64,000 bases of DNA from Flavobacteriaceae bacterium LYZ1037 (GTDB taxonomy: Bacteria > Bacteroidota > Bacteroidia > Flavobacteriales > Flavobacteriaceae): contig QFWS01000001.1 of assembly GCA_003144015.1 (NCBI GenBank), forward strand, positions 124,001 through 188,000. The letters run 5' to 3'. The notes below the pieces were generated by a model that worked only from the letters and a program-made list of their open reading frames with translations, was not told where the DNA came from and did not search any database. Below, piece after piece: positions 7,767 through 16,197 of the stretch (positions within the stretch are counted from its first letter, which is position 1; each line of letters starts with the position of its first letter). The position numbers and the translations under genes are program-made.

Positions 7767-9305
7767 TTATTTTTTCATGACTTTGGTTAAAATACCAAAA
7801 ACACTTCTAATAAAAGTGGCACTTGTAAGTACTTTTACTATTGGGTTCATTCTGGTGCTCTTTCTTGTTGATGTACTTCTGCTTTTAGATTCAGCTTTTT
7901 CTAATGCAGCTTTTTCTTTTTTTGCTTTTTCTTTTAATTCTTGGGCTTCGGCTTGTTCAATTTTTTCATTGAGCATTTCGTATGCACTTTCTCTATCAAC
8001 TTCTTCGTTGTATTTCTTTACTAATTTCGAATTGTTTAATAATTCTTTCAATTCAGAATCTGTTAGAATATCCATACGGCTCATTGGAGCACGCATCATT
8101 GTTGCAGCTAAAGGTGTTGGTCTGCCTTTTTCATTTAGAGCAGATACTAGAGCTTCACCAGTTCCTAAAGAAGTAAGAACGCTGGTTGTATCATAATATT
8201 CTGTGTCTGGATAATTTTGTGCTGTTAGTTTAATCGCTTTTCTATCTTTTGCTGTAAAAGCTCTTAAAGCATGTTGTACTTTTAAACCTAACTGACTTAA
8301 AACAGCTTCAGGAACATCCGTTGGATTTTGGGTGACAAAATACAGGCCAACTCCTTTACTTCTTATCAGTTTGACAATGCTTTCAATTTGATTTAATAAG
8401 GCTTTAGAAGCTTCGTTAAATATTAAATGAGCCTCATCAATAAACATGATAAGTTCTGGCCTTCCAGTATCTCCTTGTTCCGGAAATGTAGAATATATTT
8501 CAGCTAAAAGGCTCAACATAAACGTTGAAAATAATTTTGGCTTGTCTTGAATATCTGTTAATCGAATAATATTGATATAGCCTTTACCATTTTCATCTAT
8601 TCTTAATAAATCCTGAGGGTCAAACGATTTCTCGCCAAAAAACAAATCACCTCCTTGTTGTTCGATTTCTACGATTTTTCTTAAAATAGCCCCAGTAGAA
8701 GCTGTTGAAATACGTCCATAAGCTTCTTCAAATTCTTCTTTTCCTTCATTTGTTGCGAACTGAAGTATTTTTTTAAAATCTTTTAAGTCGAGTAGTGGTA
8801 ACTTATTGTCATCACAATATTTAAAAATGACAGAGATAATGCCAGCTTGAGTCTCGGAAACATCTAGAATTCTAGAGATTAAAACAGGTCCGAATTCGCT
8901 TATTGTTGCACGAAGCCTCACACCATTTTGAGCTGAAAGCGTTAAAATTTCAACAGGAAAAGCCTTAGGTTCGAATGGCAAGCCAATAGCTTCATGACGT
9001 TCGTCAATTTTTACATGCCCAGGACTTGGTTGGGCCAAACCACTTAAATCTCCTTTAATATCCATCATGATAACAGGAACACCTTTTTCAGAAAGGTTTT
9101 CAGCAAGCACCTGTAAGGTTTTTGTTTTTCCAGTTCCAGTAGCTCCTGCAATTAGTCCATGTCTGTTCATGGTTTTTAAAGGCACATTAACAAAAGCATT
9201 TTTAACGGTTTTACCATCTAACATGGCAGATCCTAAAGTAATAAATTCGCCTTTGTTAGTGTTTCCTTCAGTGATATGATTAAAGAATGCTTCTTGTTTA
9301 CTCAT
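7767..9305 (-). CDS. HerA-like helicase / DUF853 family ATPase
   Basis: A 512-residue P-loop ATPase of the HerA-FtsK superfamily. Walker A is GATGTGKT at 54-61, and Walker B is in LIMFIDEAHL. FVTQNPTDVPEAVLSQLG is a sensor-like region typical of the DUF853 (YjgR) group. The C-terminal 100 residues are charged and coiled (EQAEAQELKEKAKKEKAALEKAES), then basic (SRSTSTRKSTR), then hydrophobic. DUF853 proteins are predicted hexameric DNA-translocating ATPases; their cellular role is not established. No nuclease partner (NurA) or defence gene is adjacent, so it looks like a stand-alone housekeeping copy. It is divergent from queE. Confidence 0.88.
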   Translation of the reverse strand: MSKQEAFFNHITEGNTNKGEFITLGSAMLDGKTVKNAFVNVPLKTMNRHGLIAGATGTGKTKTLQVLAENLSEKGVPVIMMDIKGDLSGLAQPSPGHVKIDERHEAIGLPFEPKAFPVEILTLSAQNGVRLRATISEFGPVLISRILDVSETQAGIISVIFKYCDDNKLPLLDLKDFKKILQFATNEGKEEFEEAYGRISTASTGAILRKIVEIEQQGGDLFFGEKSFDPQDLLRIDENGKGYINIIRLTDIQDKPKLFSTFMLSLLAEIYSTFPEQGDTGRPELIMFIDEAHLIFNEASKALLNQIESIVKLIRSKGVGLYFVTQNPTDVPEAVLSQLGLKVQHALRAFTAKDRKAIKLTAQNYPDTEYYDTTSVLTSLGTGEALVSALNEKGRPTPLAATMMRAPMSRMDILTDSELKELLNNSKLVKKYNEEVDRESAYEMLNEKIEQAEAQELKEKAKKEKAALEKAESKSRSTSTRKSTRMNPIVKVLTSATFIRSVFGILTKVMKK

Positions 9306-9470
9306 GTTTTTTGAAATTTTGTATAAAAATACTAATCTTGAACCAATCTGAAGGAAAATGTTTTCAACAAAAAAGTAGAAGTTGTTATTATAACTCTATT
9401 ACATTTTGAAGAAGTTCCTTAGAATGAAAAACTAATGTTAATCATTTCTAAAAAACTGTTTCCTGTTTCC

Positions 9471-9478
9471 TATCTTTG
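9471..9478 (+). promoter_or_regulatory. -7 promoter element of queE
   Basis: TATCTTTG, an exact TAnnTTTG, ends 6 bases before the queE ATG. The TTG inside it (9476) is in frame with queE but is part of the promoter and not a start codon. Confidence 0.65.
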
Positions 9479-9484
9479 CAAGCT

Positions 9485-10117
9485 ATGACAAGAAGTGAAA
9501 GACAAGAGCTAATAGATAAAGGATTATTGTTGCCTTTAATGGAGGAGTTTTATACCATTCAAGGTGAAGGTTTCTATAAAGGAACAGCTGCTTATTTTGT
9601 TCGAATAGGTGGTTGCGATGTTGGTTGCCATTGGTGTGATGTTAAAGAAAGCTGGTTGGCAGAATTGCATCCACCAACGGAAACAGAAAAAATTGTTGAT
9701 AACGCAGTGAAGTATAGCAACACTATTGTGGTTACTGGAGGAGAACCATTAACATGGGACATGGGACCATTAACTACACAGTTGAAAGCAAAAGGTCTTC
9801 AAACACATATAGAAACCTCTGGGGCTTATAAGCTTACAGGTACTTGGGATTGGATTTGTCTCTCTCCCAAAAAACTCAAATTACCTACCGAAGAAATTTA
9901 TAATAAGGCACATGAATTAAAATGCATCATTTATAATAAAAGCGATTTTAAATTTGCAGAAGAACAAGCTGCTAAAGTAAATGAAGATTGTATATTGTAT
10001 TTGCAGCCAGAGTGGAGTAAACGCGATAAAGTGGTTCCTGAAATTGTGGACTATGTGATGGCTAACCCTAAGTGGAAAGTATCTCTACAAACACATAAAT
10101 ATTTAAATATTCCATAA
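9485..10117 (+). CDS. queE: 7-carboxy-7-deazaguanine synthase (radical SAM)
   Basis: Radical SAM enzyme that turns 6-carboxytetrahydropterin into 7-carboxy-7-deazaguanine in the queuosine pathway. The product is 210 residues. It has EEFYTIQGEGFYKGTAAYFVR at the N-terminus, then the 4Fe-4S cysteines C44, C48 and C51 (CDVGCHWC, a CX3CX2C spacing characteristic of radical SAM enzymes), and VVTGGEPL for SAM binding. I set the start at ATG 9485; the in-frame TTG at 9476 lies in the promoter element. queC and queD are not in the window. Its substrate pathway begins with GTP cyclohydrolase I, encoded here by folE at 28463. The gene ends in a terminator shared with the convergent DUF2911 gene. Confidence 0.95.
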   Translation: MTRSERQELIDKGLLLPLMEEFYTIQGEGFYKGTAAYFVRIGGCDVGCHWCDVKESWLAELHPPTETEKIVDNAVKYSNTIVVTGGEPLTWDMGPLTTQLKAKGLQTHIETSGAYKLTGTWDWICLSPKKLKLPTEEIYNKAHELKCIIYNKSDFKFAEEQAAKVNEDCILYLQPEWSKRDKVVPEIVDYVMANPKWKVSLQTHKYLNIP

Positions 10118-10150
10118 AAAAAACACCTTGAATTTCAAGGTGTTTTTTTT
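10114..10150. terminator. Bidirectional terminator between queE and DUF2911 gene
   Basis: Perfect inverted repeat ACACCTTGAA / TTCAAGGTGT flanked by an A run on the left and eight T on the right, so it can act on both converging transcripts. Confidence 0.9.
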
Positions 10151-10165
10151 ATGATGAATTGTTTT

Positions 10166-10699
10166 TTACTTAACTGGAACTGAAACACGTAAAGTGTCCC
10201 AACCCATATGCATGGTTCCATCGTCATCAAAAGCAATAGAAAACGCTTCTAAAGATTCTTTACCTTCTGTAACAGGTGCTGTTACTCTAGCAACATCATT
10301 TTCTTCTTTGTAAAAGTAAGACCCCCAAACATTTAAATCTGAGCTTAAAATAACCGTCCACTCTTTTTCTCCAGGTATGGTATACATGGTGTAAGTTCCT
10401 GCTGCCACTTTTTTATCGCCAAACATTTTGTCTTGATAAAAAGTTATTTCAACAGCTTCGTTAGCGCCAGTTCTCCATACTTCTCCGTTTTTTGCTAGAG
10501 TGCTAACATCTCTTCCTTTTAATTGTGGTCTGCTGTAAACCACTTTTACTTGTTTGTCTGATACTTTGTAGTCGCTAGGGAATGATGCTGCATCCATCGG
10601 ACTTTTGTCAAGTCCACTAAAATCTTGCGCAGACAAATTTGTTGAAAATAGCATGACAAGTGAAAATGCTAAAGCTGAAATTAAAGTTGATTTTTTCAT
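10166..10699 (-). CDS. DUF2911 domain protein, exported
   Basis: A 177-residue protein with a signal peptide ending in LSAQ (about residue 24). The mature part matches the DUF2911 pattern common in Bacteroidota: VVYSRPQLKGRDVSTLAKNGEVWRTGANEAVEITF, then KVAAGTYTMYTIPGEKEWTVILSSDLNVWGSYFYKEENDVARV. Function is unknown; the fold is probably a beta sandwich. It is transcribed alone towards queE and shares the bidirectional terminator. Confidence 0.92.
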   Translation of the reverse strand: MKKSTLISALAFSLVMLFSTNLSAQDFSGLDKSPMDAASFPSDYKVSDKQVKVVYSRPQLKGRDVSTLAKNGEVWRTGANEAVEITFYQDKMFGDKKVAAGTYTMYTIPGEKEWTVILSSDLNVWGSYFYKEENDVARVTAPVTEGKESLEAFSIAFDDDGTMHMGWDTLRVSVPVK

Positions 10700-10890
10700 A
10701 GAATGTGTTTTTTAAAACCATAAATTAATCTGAAATAGTTTCAGGATTATGGAATTTTGTTTTTGTTAAAGTTTAAAAATATTAGAAACGTCTTAATAAT
10801 TGTCGAAAGGATATGTTAAAATTTACAATTTCAATGAAAAATATGTTTATTCAGAAGTTATTAGTTTCATTTATGCGTAAAAACAAAGAT
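10700..10890. other. Divergent intergenic region between DUF2911 gene and asnB
   Basis: Together with the asnB leader this makes a 297-base gap. Apart from the asnB -7 element I see no ORF, no strong hairpin and no riboswitch-like fold. No exact promoter element for the DUF2911 gene was found. Confidence 0.4.
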
Positions 10891-10898
10891 TATATTTG
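10891..10898 (+). promoter_or_regulatory. -7 promoter element upstream of asnB
   Basis: TATATTTG matches TAnnTTTG. It is 98 bases before the asnB ATG, so the mRNA would carry an AT-rich leader of about 95 bases. Confidence 0.5.
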
Positions 10899-10996
10899 TA
10901 ATATGTAACTATTTCTTTGTTTTATGTTTCATAGTTGTTATAATAATCTCATTTTTGCTTAACTATTAGAATAAGAATAAATAAAAAATTAGAGTT

Positions 10997-12661
10997 ATGT
11001 GTGGCATTGTATGTGCATTCGATTTAAAAAGAAAAGCTGAAGATTTAAGACCTCAAATATTAGAAATGGCCAAAACCATTCGTCATAGAGGTCCAGATTG
11101 GAGTGGGATTTATAGCGATGATAAAGTGATTATGGCTCATGAACGTTTGGCTATTGTAGATCCAGCTTCAGGTAAACAGCCTTTGTTAAGTGATGATAAA
11201 AAACTCATATTAGCTGCCAATGGCGAAATATACAATCATAGAGAATTGCGTAAGCAATTAAAAACAGCTTATAATTTTCAAACTGAAAGCGATTGCGAAG
11301 TCATTTTAGCTTTATACAAAGAAAAAGGTGTTGATTTTGTTGATGATATGAACGGTATCTTTGGATTTGCCATTTACGATGTTGAAGAAGATAGCTATTT
11401 TATTGCAAGAGACCATATGGGAATTATTCCGTTATATATTGGTTGGGATGAATACGGGACGTTCTATGTGGCATCTGAATTAAAAGCACTTGAAGGTGTT
11501 TGTACTAAAATAGAGTTGTTTCCTCCAGGACATTATATGTCTAGTAAAGATGGTGAATTTGTGAAATGGTATAAACGTGAATGGACAGAATTTGATGCTG
11601 TAAAAGACAATGAAACAAGTATTAAAGTTTTAAAAGAAGCCTTAGAAGCTGCAGTTCACAGACAATTAATGAGCGATGTTCCTTATGGAGTCCTGTTGTC
11701 TGGTGGATTGGATTCTTCTATAACTTCAGCAATTGCAAAAAAATATTCACAAAAACGTATTGAGAGCAATGATATCTCTGAAGCCTGGTGGCCACAATTG
11801 CATAGTTTTTCCGTTGGATTGGAAGGTTCTCCCGATTTGGCTGCAGCTAGAAAAGTAGCAGATCATATTGGAACGGTTCATCATGAGATTAAGTTTACCA
11901 TACAAGAAGGATTAGATGCTATAAAAGATGTTATTTATCAATTGGAAACATACGATGTAACCACTATTAGAGCCAGTACACCTATGTATTTAATGGCACG
12001 CGTTATTAAATCAATGGGAATAAAAATGGTATTATCTGGAGAAGGAGCAGACGAACTTTTTGGAGGTTATTTATATTTTCATAAAGCGCCAAATGCACAA
12101 GAGTTTCACGAAGAAACTGTTAGAAAATTAAGCAAGCTACATCAGTACGATTGCTTGCGTGCAAACAAAAGTTTAGCTGCATGGGGTATTGAAGGTCGTG
12201 TGCCATTTTTAGATAAAGAATTTATGGATGTGGCTATGCAAATTAATCCACAAGATAAAATGATCCATGGGGAACGCATGGAAAAATGGGTTTTGAGAAA
12301 AGCCTTTGAAGATATGATTCCAGAATCTGTAGCATGGAGACAGAAAGAACAATTTAGCGATGGTGTTGGTTATAGTTGGATAGACACCTTGAAAGAAGTA
12401 GTAGCAGCAGAAGTGTCTGATGAGCAACTAGCTAACGCTAAATATAAATTCCCAATACAAACACCAACTAGTAAAGAGGAATTTTATTATCGCACAATTT
12501 TTGCAGCCCATTTTCCAAGTGATGCTGCAGCTCTAAGTGTGCCTCAAGAAGCAAGTGTAGCTTGTAGTACCCAAATAGCTTTAGAGTGGGATGATGCTTT
12601 TAAAAACATGAATGATCCTAGTGGTAGAGCCGTAGCCAAAGTACATGCCGATGCTTATTAA
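10997..12661 (+). CDS. asnB: Asparagine synthetase B (glutamine-hydrolysing)
   Basis: Makes asparagine from aspartate, ATP and glutamine. The 554 residues start MCGIVC, so Cys2 is the class II glutaminase nucleophile. The N-terminal Ntn domain contains RHRGPDWSG, ANGEIYNHRELR and FGFAIYD. The synthetase domain starts near residue 205 with the PP-loop LLSGGLDSS and continues with VLSGEGADELFGGY. Length fits the E. coli AsnB type (554). A strong terminator follows the stop codon. It is not obviously part of the DUF6090 cluster downstream. Confidence 0.97.
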   Translation: MCGIVCAFDLKRKAEDLRPQILEMAKTIRHRGPDWSGIYSDDKVIMAHERLAIVDPASGKQPLLSDDKKLILAANGEIYNHRELRKQLKTAYNFQTESDCEVILALYKEKGVDFVDDMNGIFGFAIYDVEEDSYFIARDHMGIIPLYIGWDEYGTFYVASELKALEGVCTKIELFPPGHYMSSKDGEFVKWYKREWTEFDAVKDNETSIKVLKEALEAAVHRQLMSDVPYGVLLSGGLDSSITSAIAKKYSQKRIESNDISEAWWPQLHSFSVGLEGSPDLAAARKVADHIGTVHHEIKFTIQEGLDAIKDVIYQLETYDVTTIRASTPMYLMARVIKSMGIKMVLSGEGADELFGGYLYFHKAPNAQEFHEETVRKLSKLHQYDCLRANKSLAAWGIEGRVPFLDKEFMDVAMQINPQDKMIHGERMEKWVLRKAFEDMIPESVAWRQKEQFSDGVGYSWIDTLKEVVAAEVSDEQLANAKYKFPIQTPTSKEEFYYRTIFAAHFPSDAAALSVPQEASVACSTQIALEWDDAFKNMNDPSGRAVAKVHADAY

Positions 12662-12684
12662 TAGGAGATTTTAATAAATAATTG

Positions 12685-12712
12685 AAAACCAGCTTTAAAG
12701 CTGGTTTTTTTT
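12685..12712 (+). terminator. Terminator of asnB
   Basis: AAAACCAGCTTT / AAAGCTGGTTTT perfect inverted repeat followed by a T run. It separates asnB from the DUF6090 cluster. Confidence 0.88.
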
Positions 12713-12780
12713 ATTTAAAAAATAGTTACCTTTAAAAGGTTAACCAACTAACAAGATTCCGGCTTCCTCAGGAAAAAAGT

Positions 12781-12891
12781 ATGATTAAATTCTTTAGACA
12801 CTATTCGAACACAATTTTTCAATCGAAAAATCAAAGGTCTAGCAGACCTTTGGTGAGGATACAATCGACATCTAAAACTCTGAAGCTATGA
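12781..12891 (+). pseudogene. Vestigial DUF6090-type gene start or 36-codon leader ORF
   Basis: An ATG-initiated frame of 36 codons. Its first six residues (MIKFFR) copy the N-terminus of the three DUF6090 proteins downstream, after which the similarity is lost. Its TGA overlaps the ATG of the next gene (ATGA), the arrangement used for translational coupling. Inside it are two adjacent hairpins: TTTTTC/GAAAAA at 12815-12830 and a perfect 9-base stem CAAAGGTCT/AGACCTTTG at 12832-12852. It could be a decayed paralogue or a short translated leader that controls the cluster. I see no way to separate these from sequence alone. Confidence 0.4.
12832..12852 (+). promoter_or_regulatory. Strong hairpin in leader of DUF6090 cluster
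   Basis: Perfect 9-base stem CAAAGGTCT / AGACCTTTG with a 3-base loop AGC and no T run, so not a standard terminator. It ends 35 bases before the first full DUF6090 ATG and follows a weaker hairpin at 12815-12830. Confidence 0.5.
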
Positions 12892-13648
12892 TAAAGTTTT
12901 TCAGAAAAATAAGATACGATCTTATGGAAACAGGAAAAACATCCAGATATTTTAAATACGCCTTTGGTGAAATTGTGCTTGTGGTTATTGGAATTCTCAT
13001 TGCGCTTTCAATTAATAACTGGAATGAAAATCGCAAGTTAGAAAATGATAAATTCAAATTAATACATGTGTTCAAACAAGAATTTTTGAGTAATAAAAAA
13101 GAATTAGAAAATCATTATAATGGGTTAAAAACAAGTAATGTTTTTTTAAATAAACTACTTCATTTTTCTGCAGATTCTACTGTAAGCCTTCCTGTAGATT
13201 CTTTACGACTCTATTCAAGCAAAATGGTATATCTATATCAATTATCATTGTTAAACTCGGTTCAGGAAGAAGCCATTTCGTCTAGAAAGTTTGAGTTGTT
13301 GAATGATAGTTTAAAAGCCATGCTTTCAAAATATAAAGATTATACTAATGCCTTAAATTCTCTTAAAGAAGATTCAATGGTCACGAAGTCTGATGATGAT
13401 AGAATATTCGAATTAACTATCACCCTCTCGACATTCCAATCTATGTTTGATTTAACGTTCCAAATAGAACAATTCCCATACACAAAGCATTCAAAAAAAA
13501 CGATACCGATTTTGTTACTTACCTTAAATTGCCAAAAACGTATAAATTGCTATATACCATCTATTATCAAAATATGTTGATTGAATTATGGGTGAAACAA
13601 GGGGTACTAAATTTAAACAATATTATTCTTGAACAACTTAATGAGTAA
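12888..13648 (+). pseudogene. DUF6090 family membrane protein, paralogue 1, frameshifted
   Basis: The N-terminus (MIKFFRKIRYDLMETGKTSRYFKYAFGEI followed by LVVIGILIALSINNWNENR) is the DUF6090 signature: a basic amphipathic start and one transmembrane helix at about 24-45. The frame is intact until about base 13450, then leaves the family sequence and stops at 13580. From about 13451 another frame continues (FNVPNRTIPIHKAF, then YLKLPKTYKLLYTIYY and a stop at 13648). Restoring one T in the T run at 13451-13453 joins both parts into a protein of about 253 residues, close to paralogue 3 (255). It is therefore a recent pseudogene or a sequencing error. The site has no obvious programmed-frameshift slippery sequence. 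Function of the family is unknown. Confidence 0.8.
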
Positions 13649-13656
13649 TTAAAACA

Positions 13657-14370
13657 ATGATAAAATTTTTTAAGCGAATTAGATATAACCTTATGGAACA
13701 AAACAATACAGCTAAGTACTTTAAGTACGCTATTGGCGAAATAATACTTGTCATGGTTGGGATTCTACTTGCTCTACAAGTGAATAATTGGAACGAAAAC
13801 AGGAAAAACAGACAATTTGAATCGGAAATCATTGCACTTATTGATAATAATCTACTTAAAGATTCCATGTCGTTGGCAGTCGAACTTAAAAGAGCAAAAT
13901 TGGCAATATCAACTACAGAGCATTTACTCCATGAGATCGATCAAGGTATTTATAGTGATAGTTTGAATTATATGATGGGTAAAATTATAAATTTTCAACG
14001 ATTTAAATCTCAGTCAAGTGCTTTTGAAGTTTTAAAATCAAAAGGCATAGAAAACATTAGAAATAAACAATTACAATTAGAGTTAATAACGTATTACGAC
14101 GAAATCCTTTTCAGTGTATATGAAAGTTGTTTAGATGTGGAAAAATCTTTTAATACAGATTGGATTCCGCTTATAAAACATGAATTTTCAGATTTTAAAT
14201 GGTTAGAGTTCTGCGTGCCAATCGATTCTAAAAGCTTTTTTGAGAAACCCTCTACCATCGTGCTTTTTAAACTTTTTAAAGATAACAGAGTAGGTCAAGT
14301 GGATATAATGGAAAAAGCAATAGCGAAAATTACAGTAATCAGAAATCTTATTAAGAGTGATACAATATGA
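13657..14370 (+). CDS. DUF6090 family membrane protein, paralogue 2
   Basis: A 237-residue protein starting MIKFFKRIRYNLMEQNNTAKYFKYAIGEIILVMVGILLALQVNNWNENRK-like sequence. It has a positively charged first 20 residues and one transmembrane helix at about 25-45. The remaining roughly 190 residues are mostly helical and lack recognised catalytic motifs. By the positive-inside rule the N-terminus is cytoplasmic and the large domain lies in the periplasm. It begins 8 bases after the end of the frameshifted paralogue 1 and overlaps the next paralogue by ATGA, so the genes form one translationally coupled unit. Confidence 0.85.
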   Translation: MIKFFKRIRYNLMEQNNTAKYFKYAIGEIILVMVGILLALQVNNWNENRKNRQFESEIIALIDNNLLKDSMSLAVELKRAKLAISTTEHLLHEIDQGIYSDSLNYMMGKIINFQRFKSQSSAFEVLKSKGIENIRNKQLQLELITYYDEILFSVYESCLDVEKSFNTDWIPLIKHEFSDFKWLEFCVPIDSKSFFEKPSTIVLFKLFKDNRVGQVDIMEKAIAKITVIRNLIKSDTI

Positions 14371-15134
14371 TTAAATTCTTCCGAAAAATCCGACAAAACC
14401 TAATTGTGGAAAACAAAACATCCAAATACTTTAAATACGCCATTGGCGAAATAATTTTAGTGGTTATTGGGATTTTAATTGCTTTACAAATTAACAATTG
14501 GAATGAATTAAGAAAAGCAAATGTGGTAGAACAAAATGCGTTGCATAATATTCATCGCGACTTTATAAAAAACAAAGCCATATTAGAAGAAGTAAAAACT
14601 AACACTTTAACAATTGTAAGTTCTGGAATACAAATTCTTAATCATACAGGAGTCAAAAGTAAACCAGATTCCGAAACCAACTTTAACCAATTATTAAACA
14701 AACTATACAACAGTTCGCCTTATTATCCTCAAAATGGATTTTTAGACGATCTATTAAGTTCTGGAAAACTAGGTATATTTAAGAATGAAGAACTGCGAAA
14801 CCTGTTGTCCTCTTGGAAACCTGAAGTTGATATTCTAGAAGAACGGTTTAGCTCTCTAGATTATGCTGAAGATATATTAAATACCTTTATCCTAGAACAC
14901 GGTAGTTGGTTAAATGCCGATCAAATACCTGATCAAGGTAGAAATGTGGAATTTCCTAAATCAGGTTTTACGGTCGATAATAGAGGTATGCTAGATGCGC
15001 TACTTTTCGAAAATTTAATAGAGAATTTAACGATAGCAGCAGATAATTATTATACAGCACAACAGAAAGCAGAAAAATTACTAGTTGAAATTACTAAACT
15101 TTTGGAAAATGAAATAGAAAAAAGTATTGATTAA
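14367..15134 (+). CDS. DUF6090 family membrane protein, paralogue 3
   Basis: A 255-residue protein with the best-conserved signature: MIKFFRKIRQNLIVENKTSKYFKYAIGEI, the helix LVVIGILIALQI (about 26-45) and NNWNELRK. The periplasmic part (about 50-255) is helical and acidic, with NFNQLLNKLYNSSPYYPQNGF and ELRNLLSSWKPEVDILEERF. Its start overlaps the stop of paralogue 2 by four bases. No known enzyme motif is present. Tandem copies of this family are common in flavobacteria, but a role has not been established to my knowledge. Confidence 0.88.
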   Translation: MIKFFRKIRQNLIVENKTSKYFKYAIGEIILVVIGILIALQINNWNELRKANVVEQNALHNIHRDFIKNKAILEEVKTNTLTIVSSGIQILNHTGVKSKPDSETNFNQLLNKLYNSSPYYPQNGFLDDLLSSGKLGIFKNEELRNLLSSWKPEVDILEERFSSLDYAEDILNTFILEHGSWLNADQIPDQGRNVEFPKSGFTVDNRGMLDALLFENLIENLTIAADNYYTAQQKAEKLLVEITKLLENEIEKSID

Positions 15135-15177
15135 ATTCTTCGGTATATCCGGAAACCAATTCAGAATTAGAAAATAA
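15127..15177 (+). pseudogene. Vestigial start of a further DUF6090 paralogue
   Basis: The frame TTG ATT AAA TTC TTC at 15127 reproduces the nucleotide start of paralogue 3 (ATGATTAAATTCTTCCG) with the initiator changed to TTG. It then runs 16 codons (LIKFFGISGNQFRIRK) to a stop, overlapping the end of paralogue 3 by 8 bases. The next gene starts 4 bases later. It looks like the 5' stub of a deleted fourth or fifth copy. Because it is short, convergence cannot be excluded. Confidence 0.4.
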
Positions 15178-15180
15178 CCA

Positions 15181-16197
15181 ATGAAATTAAAACTAGAAGC
15201 AAGCCCTTTTCAGCTTATTTTAAAACATCCATTTACAATTTCTAGGTCAACAAGAACCTCTCAAAACACAGTAATTGTATCTATATCTAATGGTGTATGT
15301 ACTGGATATGGCGAAGCTATTCCGTATCCATATTACAACATTATAGAAGAAAAGATACAACAATCCATTTTGAAAACTCAATCAATTATTGAAAATGCTT
15401 TTGGGATGTTACCTGACGATCTATGGCATTTGCTAGAGCCTAAATTAGGAGACGATTATTTTACGCTTTGCGCACTTAATTGTGCTTATTGGGATTTTTA
15501 TGCGAAATCACAAAACAGAACGGTTAGAAGTTATTTTATCGATGATGCTAAAAATTCTCCACTATCAGATTATACCATAGGAATTGATAGAATCGAAATC
15601 ATGAAACAGAAAATTCTAGAAACACCTTGGCCAATTTATAAAATCAAATTGGGTACAGAACATGATGTGGAAATAGTCTCTGAACTTAGAAAAATAACAG
15701 ATGCTATTTTTAGAATTGATGCTAATTGCTCTTGGACTGTTCAAGAAACACTTGATAATGCAATACAACTAAAAGCATTAGGTGTGGAGTTTATAGAGCA
15801 ACCTTTAAAAGCAGACGATTGGGAAGGTGTGAAACAATTAAAAAAAACATGCGTAATACCATTAATAGCAGATGAGAGCTGTCAGCGTTTTGAAGATGTT
15901 CAAAAATGCGCTGAAGGTTTTCATGGTATCAATATCAAGCTCATGAAATGTGGCGGACTTACACCAGCTCTAAAAATGATAAAGAAGGCACGAGAGCTCA
16001 ATTTAAAAGTCATGGCTGGTTGTATGGCAGAATCTACTGTTGGTGTTTCTAATCTGGCTCAAATAGCACCACTTTTAGATTATTTAGATGCCGATGGTGC
16101 TATGTTATTAAAAAATGATACGGCTAGAGGGATCAAACTTGAACAAGGAAAAATTATTTTTGCAAAAGAAAATGGTTCAGGAATACGTTTGCTTTAA
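15181..16197 (+). CDS. Dipeptide epimerase (L-Ala-D/L-Glu epimerase type, enolase superfamily)
   Basis: Predicted to interconvert L-Ala-D-Glu and L-Ala-L-Glu during murein peptide recycling; the specificity is inferred from family likeness. The 338 residues include the capping domain (1-120) and a barrel with the acid/base lysines in KIK (154-156), metal ligands D180 (RIDAN), E206 (EQPL) and D231 (ADES), the second lysine in NIKLMKCGG (about 253), and GCMAES near the C-terminus. All key residues of the muconate-lactonizing subgroup are present. It begins directly after the DUF6090 cluster with no terminator, so it may be read from the same transcript. Confidence 0.9.
   Translation: MKLKLEASPFQLILKHPFTISRSTRTSQNTVIVSISNGVCTGYGEAIPYPYYNIIEEKIQQSILKTQSIIENAFGMLPDDLWHLLEPKLGDDYFTLCALNCAYWDFYAKSQNRTVRSYFIDDAKNSPLSDYTIGIDRIEIMKQKILETPWPIYKIKLGTEHDVEIVSELRKITDAIFRIDANCSWTVQETLDNAIQLKALGVEFIEQPLKADDWEGVKQLKKTCVIPLIADESCQRFEDVQKCAEGFHGINIKLMKCGGLTPALKMIKKARELNLKVMAGCMAESTVGVSNLAQIAPLLDYLDADGAMLLKNDTARGIKLEQGKIIFAKENGSGIRLL

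Noticed and set aside
7777-8196. Plus-strand frame of 139 codons opposite the HerA-like gene
   Set aside because: Shadow of the charged C-terminal coiled region, which reads as a Phe/Ser-rich hydrophobic sequence on the other strand.
7767-9305. HerA-like ATPase as part of a defence system
   Set aside because: No nuclease, Sir2, NurA or other defence partner is adjacent; neighbours are a lipoprotein gene and queE, and DUF853 proteins are widespread housekeeping genes.
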